Below, in pieces: positions 47,032-56,224 of a DNA stretch of 64,000 nucleotides. The notes under the pieces were generated by a model that was not told the origin of the DNA, did no database searches, and was given only the letters and a program-made list of their open reading frames with translations. This DNA is from Superficieibacter sp. 1612_C1 (GTDB lineage Bacteria; Pseudomonadota; Gammaproteobacteria; Enterobacterales; Enterobacteriaceae): NCBI RefSeq assembly GCF_015234305.1, contig NZ_JADGMI010000002.1, forward strand, positions 372,001 through 436,000. Direction: 5' to 3'. The first letter of the stretch is position 1, and each line of letters begins with the position of its first letter. Made by a program: the position numbers and the translations under genes.

Positions 47032-48717
47032 ATGGGCAGCGGAACGCTACTGCAAAAAATCACCGATATTTCGCAGAAAATGGCCTCGGAAGTCCATCTG
47101 CGAAGTCTGCGTGACAGCTTTATCATCACCGTGCCATTCCTGGTGCTGGCCGGTTTGTTCATCATGGTGAACTATGTTTTCCTCGATCCGAACGGTTTTC
47201 TTGCCTCGGCGTTGAACAGCGACACGCTTATCTCATTGAAAAGCGTCGGCGATCGGATCCTCAACGGCACGATGAACATTTTGTCGTTGATGCTGGTGGT
47301 ATTGATTTCCTGGAGTATCGCCACGAAACGTAAATTCGCCACCCCGGTGATACCGGCGATGGTATCGCTGGCGGCGTTCCTGGTGCTGATGCCCAATAAC
47401 CTTTCGCTCACCCCCGTTGGCAGCGAAACGGCGGTGGAGGTCAGCGGGGTTATCTCTTTTGGCCTGACCAACGCGGGCGGGGTATTTGTGGCGATCCTGA
47501 CGGCGGTGGTGGCAACCGATCTTTTTCTGTGGATCTCCAACAGCAAACGGCTGCAAATTCGCCTCGGCGATGAAGTCCCGCCGATGGTGGCGCAGTCGTT
47601 TCAGTCGATGTTCTCCATTATGCTTACCGTGCTGGCCTTTGCGATAGTGGCAGTGGCGGTGCACGCTATTTTCCATATGGAGATGCACGAGATCATTCAG
47701 AAAGCGATTCAGGCACCGCTGGTCCATTTAACGACCAATCTGCCCGGTTTTCTGACCCTGACCACCTTAACCAATCTGCTGTTTTCACTGGGTATCCATC
47801 CCTCCGGCATTATCAACCCGATCCTCGAACCGCCGTTGCTGGTGGCGATGCAGGAGAACATGGCCGCCTTTGCGAAGGGGGAGGTGCCGCCGCATATTAT
47901 CGTCCTGCCGTTTCGCGATCTCTATGGGCATATGGGCGGAACGGGCACCACGCTGGCGCTGCTGATTGCGCTGTTCCTGCGCAGCAAAATGTCGAGCCAT
48001 AAGAAATTTGCCAGAACGGTGCTGGCACCGGGGATCTTTAACATTAACGAGCCGGTGATTTTTGGTTTTCCGGTGTTGTATAACCCGCTGATCATGATCC
48101 CGTTCGTCATCTATCCGCAGATTAATTTTATCATCGCGTACTTTGCGACCCAGTGGGGAATGGTGTCGAAAATTGTCGCCTACGTACCGTGGTCGGTACC
48201 GCCGCTGCTCTCCGGCTGGCTGGGTTCCGGCGGCGATTTCCGCAACGTTATCCTGCAAATCATCCTGCTGGCGCTGGGCGTGGCGATTTACCTGCCGTTC
48301 CTCGCCGCCTATGAAAAATCGCTGATTAGCGCAAAAAATCAGAAGCTGGTCAATGAGATAGCAGAGGCAGCAAGCCCTGAGACTGCCGCACCCGATCCCA
48401 AAACGCAGCAGGCGAAAACCATTATCCTGATGTGCAATGAAGGCATGTCCACCTCTATCATGGCGAGAAAAATGAGCCAGTTCGCGCAATCGGCGGGCTA
48501 TCCGCTCACCATTTATGCCATCAACGTGGGTCGCCTTCAGGAAGAGTACCAAAAAGCCGACCTCATCCTGTTGGGGCCGCAGTTAGGCTATATGCGCGAA
48601 AGCATTTGTGAAGAAATTAACCACCGCTGCCCGGTGCAACCGCTGGACGCGGGCTATTTCAGCAAGCTGGACGGAAAAGCCGCAGTGCTTGCCGCATTGC
48701 CGTATTTAAACAGTTAA
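47032..48717 (+). CDS. PTS system fused EIICB, lactose/cellobiose family
   Basis: 561 aa. Residues about 1-435 are a second Lac-family EIIC paralogous to the gene two upstream (same HLRSLRDSFIITVPFLVLAG, FNINEPVIFGFPVLYNP and PPLLSGWLGSGGDFRNV). After a linker rich in Ala, Pro and Thr (about 440-460) comes a complete EIIB domain with phosphocysteine C468 in MCNEGMSTS and LILLGPQLGYMRESI. Two related permeases in one operon point to duplication and fusion of an EIIB gene. The sugar is unknown. Confidence 0.88.
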   Translation: MGSGTLLQKITDISQKMASEVHLRSLRDSFIITVPFLVLAGLFIMVNYVFLDPNGFLASALNSDTLISLKSVGDRILNGTMNILSLMLVVLISWSIATKRKFATPVIPAMVSLAAFLVLMPNNLSLTPVGSETAVEVSGVISFGLTNAGGVFVAILTAVVATDLFLWISNSKRLQIRLGDEVPPMVAQSFQSMFSIMLTVLAFAIVAVAVHAIFHMEMHEIIQKAIQAPLVHLTTNLPGFLTLTTLTNLLFSLGIHPSGIINPILEPPLLVAMQENMAAFAKGEVPPHIIVLPFRDLYGHMGGTGTTLALLIALFLRSKMSSHKKFARTVLAPGIFNINEPVIFGFPVLYNPLIMIPFVIYPQINFIIAYFATQWGMVSKIVAYVPWSVPPLLSGWLGSGGDFRNVILQIILLALGVAIYLPFLAAYEKSLISAKNQKLVNEIAEAASPETAAPDPKTQQAKTIILMCNEGMSTSIMARKMSQFAQSAGYPLTIYAINVGRLQEEYQKADLILLGPQLGYMRESICEEINHRCPVQPLDAGYFSKLDGKAAVLAALPYLNS

Positions 48718-48728
48718 GGAGAACGACC

Positions 48729-49763
48729 GTGATTTATAGTGCATTCATTGGCTTTGGCAAAAGCGCCACCCGTTACCATCTGCCTTACGTCTTAACCCGG
48801 AAAGAGAAATTCACCGTCAAACGCATCTTTGACGTGGTGCGCAATCCGCAGCGCGAGAGCCTGCCGGAGTATGAGGGCATCGCCTTTGCCGATAAGGTAG
48901 ATGAGATCCTTAACGATCCGCAAATCACCCTGGTGACCATCTGCACCCGTCCGGACAGCCATTTTCACTATGCGAAGCTGTGCCTGGAGCATGGCAAAAA
49001 CGTGCTGGTCGAAAAGCCATTCACTACCACCCTCGACGAAGCGAAGACGCTGTTTGCGCTGGCGAAAGAAAAAGGCTTACTGGTGTCGCCCTTCCAGAAC
49101 CGCCGTTTTGACAGCTGCTTTTTGACCATGAAACAGGCCATCGACAGCGGCAAGCTCGGCGATATTGTCGAGGTTGAAAGCCACTTCGACTACTTCCGCC
49201 CCGAGGCCGATCTTCAGCCGGGCGGCGCGTTCGACGGCGCGTTTTACGGTCTCGGCGTGCATACGCTGGATCAGATCCTGTCGCTATTTGGACGTCCGCA
49301 ACAGGTGGCTTATCATCTGCGTCACCTGCGCCAGAAGGCCAACCCGGACGATACCTTCGAAGCGCAGCTGTTCTACGGCGACGTAAAAGCCATTATCAAA
49401 ACCAGCCATCTGGTCAAAGTGCCATACCCGAAATTCCTTGTTCACGGCACCAAAGGCAGCTTCGTGCGCTATCAAATCGACCAGCAGGAGACCAGCCTGA
49501 AGGCGGGCATTATGCCGGATCACCCTGATTTCGCGGCCGACAACCAGTGCGCGCTGCTGGAATATGTCGATGAACACGGCGAGACGCATACTGAACATTT
49601 GCCGCCGGTAAAAGGCGATTATGGCCGCGTCTACGATGCGCTGTATGAGACGCTCATCAACGGTGCCGCGAATTATGTCAGCGAAGTTGAGGCGCTGACC
49701 AATCTGGAGATCCTCGAAACGGCCTTCCGCCAGCCATCGCCTTCGCTGGTGACGCTTTCTTAA
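48729..49763 (+). CDS. Gfo/Idh/MocA family oxidoreductase (YhhX-like)
   Basis: 344 aa NAD(P)-dependent oxidoreductase. The N-terminal Rossmann domain has AFIGFGKSATRYHLPYVL. The family lysine is in LVEKPFTTT, followed by NRRFDSCFLTMKQAIDSGKLG and GVHTLDQILSLFGRP in the C-terminal domain. It is very like E. coli YhhX along its length and probably a paralog. The start is GTG 48729 after AAGGAGAACG. In this operon it may oxidise or reduce the imported sugar phosphate (inference). Confidence 0.85.
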   Translation: MIYSAFIGFGKSATRYHLPYVLTRKEKFTVKRIFDVVRNPQRESLPEYEGIAFADKVDEILNDPQITLVTICTRPDSHFHYAKLCLEHGKNVLVEKPFTTTLDEAKTLFALAKEKGLLVSPFQNRRFDSCFLTMKQAIDSGKLGDIVEVESHFDYFRPEADLQPGGAFDGAFYGLGVHTLDQILSLFGRPQQVAYHLRHLRQKANPDDTFEAQLFYGDVKAIIKTSHLVKVPYPKFLVHGTKGSFVRYQIDQQETSLKAGIMPDHPDFAADNQCALLEYVDEHGETHTEHLPPVKGDYGRVYDALYETLINGAANYVSEVEALTNLEILETAFRQPSPSLVTLS

Positions 49764-49773
49764 GGAGAAGAAT

Positions 49774-50616
49774 ATGCAGCGTATTTTAAACTGTCGCACC
49801 AGCGACTTTAACAAGCCCGCCAGCAGCGGAGAGTTGAGGCAGGCGATTATCGCCTCAGAAGGGCGAACGATCATGGCGGAGGTGGCCGCCGGTGCTGCGC
49901 CATTGTACGGCGAAGTCACCAATGGCGAGCTGCTGTGCGCGTTTGGCGCGGACCTGCTGCTGGTGAAAGGTATGGATTGCCGCACCCAGGCTGTTCAGGG
50001 CTGCCGCGACCTTCAGCATTTTAAGCAACTGACTGGCCGGATGGTGGGCGTCAGTCTGGAAGTGCTGGCGGATGAGGCGGAAGATAATCCGCGCGCCTGC
50101 AATCTGGCGAACGTTGCTCAGGTTGCCAGCGCCGATTTCTTTTGTCTGACGGCATATGACAAGCCAGGCGTCACCGCGCAACGCGTTTGCGACGCGTTAA
50201 AACAGATCCGGGCGCAGACGGATAAAATGATCCTCGTCGCTAAGTTTTACGCGGCAGGACTGGCCCCGGCGGAAGAATATGCCAGCTATATCACGGCAGG
50301 GGCCGACGGCGCGGTGGTTCCTGCACCGGCAAGCTGTCGCGGCGCGTCTGAGGCTCGCGTTGAGGCAGCGCTTTCAGCGATTCGTCAGGCGGGTGGGGTA
50401 GCCATCACCACGATCAGCAGCAGCCAGGAGGGGGCGGATGAGGAGACCATCCGTCAGATTGGCCTTGCCAGCAAACGCTGCGGGGCGGATCTGTTTAACT
50501 TTGGCGATGCTGGCGTCGCGGGGATGGCCGATCCGCAGGCGGTTTATACCCTGTCGATGGCGGTGCGAGGGCGCAGGCACACGTGGGTAAGGATGGCCGC
50601 GTCACTGGCCCGGTAA
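49774..50616 (+). CDS. TIM-barrel-like protein of unknown function in a PTS operon
   Basis: 280 aa, no signal or membrane segment. Alternating beta/alpha pattern with TIMAEVAAGAAPLYGEVTNGE, LLLVKGMDCRTQAVQGC, KMILVAKFYAAGLAPAEEY, TAGADGAVVPAPAS and a C-terminal CGADLFNFGDAGVAG suggests a TIM barrel related to phosphoenolpyruvate/dihydropteroate-type enzymes. I do not recognise a specific family with a known reaction. AAGGAGAAG lies before the ATG, 10 bp after the oxidoreductase, so it is cotranscribed. It may be the lyase, aldolase or isomerase acting on the phosphorylated product; that is speculation. Confidence 0.7.
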   Translation: MQRILNCRTSDFNKPASSGELRQAIIASEGRTIMAEVAAGAAPLYGEVTNGELLCAFGADLLLVKGMDCRTQAVQGCRDLQHFKQLTGRMVGVSLEVLADEAEDNPRACNLANVAQVASADFFCLTAYDKPGVTAQRVCDALKQIRAQTDKMILVAKFYAAGLAPAEEYASYITAGADGAVVPAPASCRGASEARVEAALSAIRQAGGVAITTISSSQEGADEETIRQIGLASKRCGADLFNFGDAGVAGMADPQAVYTLSMAVRGRRHTWVRMAASLAR

Positions 50617-50625
50617 TGTTCAGCA

Positions 50626-50649
50626 GTAGCGCCTCAGCGCAGGCGCTAC
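50626..50649 (+). terminator. Hairpin ending the PTS operon
   Basis: GTAGCGCCT (50626-50634) and AGGCGCTAC (50641-50649) form a 9-bp stem with a 6-nt loop, 10 nt after the stop, followed by CTTTAAT. It is a reasonable terminator with a short U-run. Confidence 0.6.
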
Positions 50650-50755
50650 CTTTAATGCTATCGCCATTGAAGCGTATAGCTTTTCCCGCAATCATCACCC
50701 ATAATTTTTACTACAGACAGCTTGCTCTGTTTAGCAATGAGGAGTGATGACCACC

Positions 50756-51040
50756 ATGAAAACGTGTTTGCTGATGGGAACGCTGGCTTTCGCCTGGGGG
50801 TTTAGCGCGTTACCCGCCGTTGCCTCTGACACGGCAATATTGAGCATCAACGGGCGCGTCAGCACGCCAACCTGTCGTTCAGAAGTCAGCAACAATCATT
50901 TGCAGCAGCGCTGCGGCAATTCAACCCAACTGACAACGCTTACCGGTACTCCCGTTTCGTCTGCCCGGGGAGTAATGACCGAGATTGTTTCTCTGCCTGG
51001 CGATGCCACCCGGCACATTATTTTAAACCGCTACGAATAA
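50756..51040 (+). CDS. yehE: DUF2574 exported protein YehE
   Basis: 94 aa with a signal peptide (1-22, VAS|DT). The mature part has ILSINGRVSTPTCRSE, LQQRCG and the ending RHIILNRYE, matching E. coli YehE (DUF2574). Function is unknown; it lies before the fimbrial operon as in K-12. ATG 50756 begins the signal peptide; in-frame GTG 50744 and ATG 50747 lie too close to GGAG to be better starts. Confidence 0.85.
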   Translation: MKTCLLMGTLAFAWGFSALPAVASDTAILSINGRVSTPTCRSEVSNNHLQQRCGNSTQLTTLTGTPVSSARGVMTEIVSLPGDATRHIILNRYE

Positions 51041-51321
51041 TTTTCCGCTAATTCCCGATGCCGATATTATTTTCATGAATAATATCGGCATTAATAATTC
51101 ATTAAGCAGATCTTTGTCGTTATTTTCCCCGAAAATTAATTCACCACGCAAATACACATTAGGGTATCTTATTTGTTAAAATTATAATGCATTGTGTAAA
51201 TTGCTTTAAATCAATAAAACATAGTGTTTACATTGTAGCAACTTCCTTAATGTGAGAAATTTGTTTCAAGGATTAACATATCTTACGAAACTGAAACTTA
51301 ATTATTAAAAAGGAAGTGACT

Positions 51322-51849
51322 ATGAAACATTCATTCATTGCTGTATCCGTACTGTCTTCTGTTCTGATGAGCGCCGGAGCATATGCTGCTAATGAAGATG
51401 CAGGTATCCTTGAAATTACGGGGAAAGTGGTAGGCACAACCTGTGCATTTGTCGGAGGAAGTGAAGCTGAAATTAACCTGAACGAAATTGGTGCCGATAA
51501 ACTGCAAACGTTGAATCCAGGCGAGATTTATACCGGCTTAGAGGCGAATACTCCCGTTCCGCTAAAAGTGAAATGCGCTAGTGGACAAGCACCCACCATT
51601 AGTTTCTCTACCACTCAATTTGATAGTAAAGACGTTACGTTAAATAACGGTTCTGCAAAAGGCGTCGGTTTTGCTGTTTATTATGGTGATACTAAAACAC
51701 AAGTTGATCCACAGAAAGGCGTAAAACTACAACCGGACGAAAAAGGCGAATATACCCTTAACTTCCTCGCCCGTTATGCGCGTGCAGAAGGCACCGTTGT
51801 GCCTGGTGATGTTAAGTCAACATTAACCATGACGGTCGTTACTGATTAA
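51322..51849 (+). CDS. yehD: Fimbrial major subunit-like protein YehD
   Basis: 175 aa with signal peptide (1-22, AYA|AN). Pilin domain with the N-terminal donor strand and the paired cysteines C38 (GTTCAF) and C82 (KVKCAS), plus the C-terminal TLTMTVVTD strand. It resembles E. coli YehD in signal peptide, size and position, with a diverged middle. AAAGGAAG precedes ATG 51322; GTG 51316 was not used. A 281-bp gene-free AT-rich region upstream probably carries the promoter. Confidence 0.85.
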   Translation: MKHSFIAVSVLSSVLMSAGAYAANEDAGILEITGKVVGTTCAFVGGSEAEINLNEIGADKLQTLNPGEIYTGLEANTPVPLKVKCASGQAPTISFSTTQFDSKDVTLNNGSAKGVGFAVYYGDTKTQVDPQKGVKLQPDEKGEYTLNFLARYARAEGTVVPGDVKSTLTMTVVTD

Positions 51850-51906
51850 TTTCGCTTTACCGGCGGCGGCCGCCGCCGGTTATTTCTCTGCGCAAGGCCT
51901 CATTCT

Positions 51907-52590
51907 ATGAAAAGATTAGCGATATTATTATTCTCTGCCATGATCCTGCCCACTCAGGCTGGCATTGTGATTTACGGCACTCGCGTTATTTATCCGGCAG
52001 AGAAAAAAGAAATTACCGTGCAACTGATGAACGAGGGGAAACAAACTTCGCTGGTACAGGCGTGGATTGACGATGGTGATACCTCACTGCCACCGGAAAA
52101 GATCCAGGTTCCCTTTATGCTGACGCCACCCGTTTCGCGGGTCGCCGGAGCGTCCGGTCAGCAGCTTAAAATCAAAAAAATGGCCAACACGTTACCGGCG
52201 GATCGGGAAACGTTATTTTTTCTCAACATCCTGGATATCCCGCCAAACAATCCAGAGAATGCGGATAAAAACGTTCTTAAATTTGCCATGCAGAATCGGC
52301 TAAAGTTTATCTGGCGGCCGGCTAACATTGCGCCGGTCAATAAAGAATCACTGCGTAAAATTGACGTATCAAGAAACGGCAATAGCGCTACTATAAAAAA
52401 TGACAGCGCTAACTGGATCACCGTTTCGGATGTTCATGCCAGCGGCATAAAAATAAATAACCAAAGTATTATGCTGGCCCCGTTATCCAGCCAGGCGGTG
52501 ACGCTAAAAAATGCACATGCCCGGTATTATGACATCACGATCATTGATGATTTCGGTAATTATATTAGCGATAAAGTCACTGTAAAATAA
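51907..52590 (+). CDS. yehC: Periplasmic fimbrial chaperone YehC
   Basis: 227 aa PapD-like chaperone with signal peptide (1-18, TQA|GI) and two Ig-like domains. GIVIYGTRVIYPAEKKEITV begins domain 1. The usher/pilin-binding motif FMLTPPVSRV and NALKFAMQNR-like NVLKFAMQNRLKFIWRP end it. It folds and caps YehD and YehA subunits in the periplasm. It is close to E. coli YehC. Confidence 0.93.
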   Translation: MKRLAILLFSAMILPTQAGIVIYGTRVIYPAEKKEITVQLMNEGKQTSLVQAWIDDGDTSLPPEKIQVPFMLTPPVSRVAGASGQQLKIKKMANTLPADRETLFFLNILDIPPNNPENADKNVLKFAMQNRLKFIWRPANIAPVNKESLRKIDVSRNGNSATIKNDSANWITVSDVHASGIKINNQSIMLAPLSSQAVTLKNAHARYYDITIIDDFGNYISDKVTVK

Positions 52591-52602
52591 CAGGAGCTGA
52601 AT

Positions 52603-55092
52603 ATGCCACGGACGCTGCCTCGTGCTTCAGCGATAATAGTACTGCTGCTGACTTACCCGGACAGTGTAGTAGCAGAAGAAACTTTCGATACCCATTTTAT
52701 GATGGGCGGCATGAAAGACCAGAAACTGTCAAATTTCCACATTGATGATAAAAAACCTATGCCTGGCGACTATGAGTTAGACATTTATGTCAACAAGCAG
52801 TGGCGTGGCAAATATGCTATAGCTGTCGACGAGGAGCCGGATAATACCTGTATCCCTTATGCCATGCTGAGCAAGCTCGGGATTAGCACGCAGGGGCTGG
52901 AGCAAAAAAAGCCTGCCGACTGTCTGGCATTAAAAACCGTGGTAAGAGGCGGAAGCTACTCTTTCGACATCGGCACTTTCCGTCTGGATTTAGCGGTGCC
53001 GCAGGCATTTGTCAATGAAGTTGAAGCGGGCTACGTATTGCCTGAAAACTGGGATCGCGGGATCAACGCCTTTTATTCGTCGTACTACCTCAGCCAGTAT
53101 TTCAGTGATTATAAACATGCGGGCAATAATAAAAGTACCTATGCACGCTTTAGCAGCGGCGTAAATCTGCTGGGCTGGCAGCTTCATTCTGACGCCAGTT
53201 ATAACAAAGCCGACGACAGTCGCGGAGAATGGAAAAGCAACACGCTTTATCTGGAGCGCGGCATCGGCTCCATGCTGGCGACGCTACGCGCCGGGGAGAT
53301 GTATACGTCTGCGGATATTTTTGACGCGGTACGTTTTCGCGGGGTGCGGATCTATCGCGATATGCAAATGTTGCCTGAGTCAAAGCAAAATTTTACCCCG
53401 CTGGTGCAGGGGATAGCCCGCAGTAACGCGCTGGTGACCATTGAGCAGAATAATTTTATCGTTTATCAGAAAGAAGTGCCGCCGGGACCTTTTTCCATCG
53501 CCGATCTGCAACTGGCGGGCGGCGGCGCGGATCTGGATGTTACCGTTAAGGAAGCCGATGGATCAGTCACCCGTTATCTGGTGCCGTTTGCGGCGGTGCC
53601 GAATATGTTACAGCCCGGCGTAGCAAAATATGATGTAGTCGCTGGTCGCAGTGCGATTGAAGGTGCCAGTAATCAGGCTGATTTCGCTCAGCTCAGCTAC
53701 CAGTATGGTGTAAATAACGTGCTGACGCTTTATGGCGGCACGATGTTATCTGATGATTATTACGCGTTTACCCTGGGCACCGGCTGGAATACCCGTCTTG
53801 GGGCCATTTCCGTCGATGCAACGCGATCCCATAGTAAGCAGGATAATGGCGATGTTTTTGACGGCCAAAGTTATCAAATTGCCTATAACAAATATCTGAC
53901 GCAAACCGCCACCCGTTTTGGTCTGGCGGCGTATCGCTACTCGTCACGGGATTATCGCACCTTTAACGATCATGTCTGGGCGAATAACAAACGTGAATAC
54001 GAGCGGGATGAGAACGATATTTATGATATCGGCGATTACTACCAGAACGACTTCGGGCGTAAAAACAGCTTTTCCGCCAACGTGAGTCAGTCATTGCCGG
54101 AGGGCTGGGGATCGCTGGCCCTCAGCAGCCTGTGGCGCGACTACTGGGGACGTAGCGGCAGCAGTAAGGATTACCAGTTGAGCTATTCTAACCGCTGGCG
54201 GCAGATCGGCTATACCGTTTCGGCGAGTCAGACCTATGACGACGATCAGCGTGAAGATAAACGGTTTAACCTCTTTTTCTCGATTCCGTTCGACTGGGGA
54301 GACGGTATTACCACGCCGCGCCGCCATGTGAATTTATCAAACTCGACGCTGTTTGATGATAAGGGTTTTGCCTCGAACAACACCGGGCTGACCGGAACGC
54401 TGGGACAGCGCGATCAGTTTAATTATGGCGTCAACGTCAGCCATCAGCGGCAACGCAGCGAAACCACCGCCGGGGCTAACCTGACGTGGAATACACCTTT
54501 CGCGACGCTCAACGGCAGTTACAGTCAGTCGTCCGAATACACGCAAAGCGGGGCCAGTCTCTCGGGCGGCGTAGTGGCCTGGTCTGGCGGCGTGAACCTG
54601 GCTAACCAACTCTCGGAGACCTTTGCGGTGATGCAGGCTCCGGGTCTGGAAGGGGCGTGGGTCAACGGGCAAAAATACCGCACGACCGATAAAAAAGGCA
54701 CGGTGGTTTATGACAACCTGACGCCGTATCGGGAAAACCCTTTAATGCTCGATACCTCGCAGAGCGAAAGTGAGACGGAATTACGCGGCAACCGCAAAGT
54801 GGTGGCCCCTTACCGTGGGGCGGTCATGCAGGTGCAATTTGCCACCGACCGACGCAAGCCGTGGTTTATCAGAGCGCTACGCAGGGATGGTTCTCCGCTG
54901 GCCTTTGGTTACGAGGTGGAAGATGAACACGGTCACAACATCGGCGTCGTGGGTCAGGGAAGCCAGCTTTTTATTCGCACCAATGACGTGCCGCCGGTCA
55001 TTTACGTGGCGACAGGACAACCACAGCAAAATAAATGCGCCATCACTTTCGACAATAAGATTGATGAAAGCCACGTGTATATCTGCCAGTAG
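52603..55092 (+). CDS. yehB: Outer membrane fimbrial usher YehB
   Basis: 829 aa, the family length. Signal peptide, PapC N-terminal domain (FDTHFMMGGMKDQKLSNFHI), a 24-strand barrel with the plug region (GPFSIADLQLAGGGADLDV), and the C-terminal domains (RGAVMQVQFATDRR, VVGQGSQLFI). The final disulfide CAITF...VYICQ is present. It secretes and assembles the YehD/YehA fimbria at the outer membrane. CAGGAG lies before the ATG. Confidence 0.95.
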   Translation: MPRTLPRASAIIVLLLTYPDSVVAEETFDTHFMMGGMKDQKLSNFHIDDKKPMPGDYELDIYVNKQWRGKYAIAVDEEPDNTCIPYAMLSKLGISTQGLEQKKPADCLALKTVVRGGSYSFDIGTFRLDLAVPQAFVNEVEAGYVLPENWDRGINAFYSSYYLSQYFSDYKHAGNNKSTYARFSSGVNLLGWQLHSDASYNKADDSRGEWKSNTLYLERGIGSMLATLRAGEMYTSADIFDAVRFRGVRIYRDMQMLPESKQNFTPLVQGIARSNALVTIEQNNFIVYQKEVPPGPFSIADLQLAGGGADLDVTVKEADGSVTRYLVPFAAVPNMLQPGVAKYDVVAGRSAIEGASNQADFAQLSYQYGVNNVLTLYGGTMLSDDYYAFTLGTGWNTRLGAISVDATRSHSKQDNGDVFDGQSYQIAYNKYLTQTATRFGLAAYRYSSRDYRTFNDHVWANNKREYERDENDIYDIGDYYQNDFGRKNSFSANVSQSLPEGWGSLALSSLWRDYWGRSGSSKDYQLSYSNRWRQIGYTVSASQTYDDDQREDKRFNLFFSIPFDWGDGITTPRRHVNLSNSTLFDDKGFASNNTGLTGTLGQRDQFNYGVNVSHQRQRSETTAGANLTWNTPFATLNGSYSQSSEYTQSGASLSGGVVAWSGGVNLANQLSETFAVMQAPGLEGAWVNGQKYRTTDKKGTVVYDNLTPYRENPLMLDTSQSESETELRGNRKVVAPYRGAVMQVQFATDRRKPWFIRALRRDGSPLAFGYEVEDEHGHNIGVVGQGSQLFIRTNDVPPVIYVATGQPQQNKCAITFDNKIDESHVYICQ

Positions 55093-55109
55093 GAATTGAG
55101 GATAACCTA

Positions 55110-56129
55110 ATGAAAAGAAAAATTATTCTGGCACTCGGGCTGTGGTGCTGCATGGGCTATTCCTGGGGCAGCTGTCAGCTAACCAGTGCTGCGCTGGATC
55201 ATACCGGCACCATCACCCTGAATGAAATGTTCCCGGTCACCGGGCAGGAGACGCAGAGTGTGCCAGCCACCTTTTCCGGCATAAAGTGCAGCTCAGATAG
55301 TGACGTTATTTCCTATATGTCGCTGGCGACCAGCAAACAAATTGGTCCATTCGGCAATGGAGAAATCCTGAAAGTTACCGTCACGGTACCCAAAGCGTCT
55401 GAGAAAGTGGGGACTACGCAGATGACCGAAAAAGCCATTAATTATACCGTTAAAATTGCCCATGATTCTTACGATCCGTCGGGCACTGGCGCGGCATCTA
55501 TCACCGTACCCGGCGTAATGGCGGCGAATACCGGGGGGAACTCTAACTTTTTCATTGATTTAGTATTAGCGGTTTGTAAAGGTATCGGCTGGGCTAACTG
55601 CGTCGATTATATAACCAAAAACCTTAAAGGCGATACCTACATAGAAAACCTTACCATCCACTATAACCCGAAGAAAACGACCTGTAAGGCAAAGGATTTA
55701 ACCATGACGCTGCCGGGAATCGCGCTTTCAGAACTTCCCGCCTCGGGGAAAGCCACGGCCAGAAGCACGACAGGGAATATTGAACTGCAATGCGACAACC
55801 TGTTTGGCACCAGTAAACAAACCTCGCGAAAAATGGCGGTTTATCTCTCCAGCAGCGATTTAGCCAGCGGAAGCAGTTCAATATTAAAAGGCGATGCGAA
55901 TAATGGGGTGGGCTTTGTGCTGGAGCATAATAATAAAATCGTCAATATTTCTGCGGTAGAAGGTAGCTCTGCCAGCGCGGATAATTTGTGGAGTATTAAT
56001 AAGGCGGGTGCCATTAGCAATGCGCAGGTCACTATTCCGTTGACCTCCAGCTATTATGTTTATGACCGAAACAAAGTGAAACCCGGTGGGCTGAAGGCGA
56101 CGGCATTAATTCATGTGAAATATGATTAA
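55110..56129 (+). CDS. yehA: Fimbrial tip/adhesin subunit YehA
   Basis: 339 aa with signal peptide (1-20, SWG|SC). It has two domains, as in usher-pathway adhesins: an N-terminal lectin-like half and a C-terminal pilin half (TIHYNPKKTTCKAKDLTMTL, LTSSYYVYDRNKVKPGG, ALIHVKYD). It resembles E. coli YehA in length and position and is the last gene of yehDCBA. The receptor is unknown. Confidence 0.87.
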   Translation: MKRKIILALGLWCCMGYSWGSCQLTSAALDHTGTITLNEMFPVTGQETQSVPATFSGIKCSSDSDVISYMSLATSKQIGPFGNGEILKVTVTVPKASEKVGTTQMTEKAINYTVKIAHDSYDPSGTGAASITVPGVMAANTGGNSNFFIDLVLAVCKGIGWANCVDYITKNLKGDTYIENLTIHYNPKKTTCKAKDLTMTLPGIALSELPASGKATARSTTGNIELQCDNLFGTSKQTSRKMAVYLSSSDLASGSSSILKGDANNGVGFVLEHNNKIVNISAVEGSSASADNLWSINKAGAISNAQVTIPLTSSYYVYDRNKVKPGGLKATALIHVKYD

Positions 56130-56137
56130 ATCAGCGT

Positions 56138-56168
56138 AAAACCGGGTGAACCGTGTCCACCCGGTTTT
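56138..56168. terminator. Terminator after yehA, probably bidirectional
   Basis: AAAACCGGGTG (56138-56148) and CACCCGGTTTT (56158-56168) form a perfect 11-bp stem with A- and T-runs on both sides. It serves yehA and could also serve the convergent channel gene. Confidence 0.88.
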
Positions 56169-56224
56169 ATTGCCGCTATCCTCAGTGCTTCAACTGCGTG
56201 GCAAAATAATACACTCTCACACCA

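Noticed and set aside
47785-48552. 255-codon open frame on the - strand
   Set aside because: Antisense shadow of the fused EIICB gene, rich in Arg, His and Gln as expected for such shadows.
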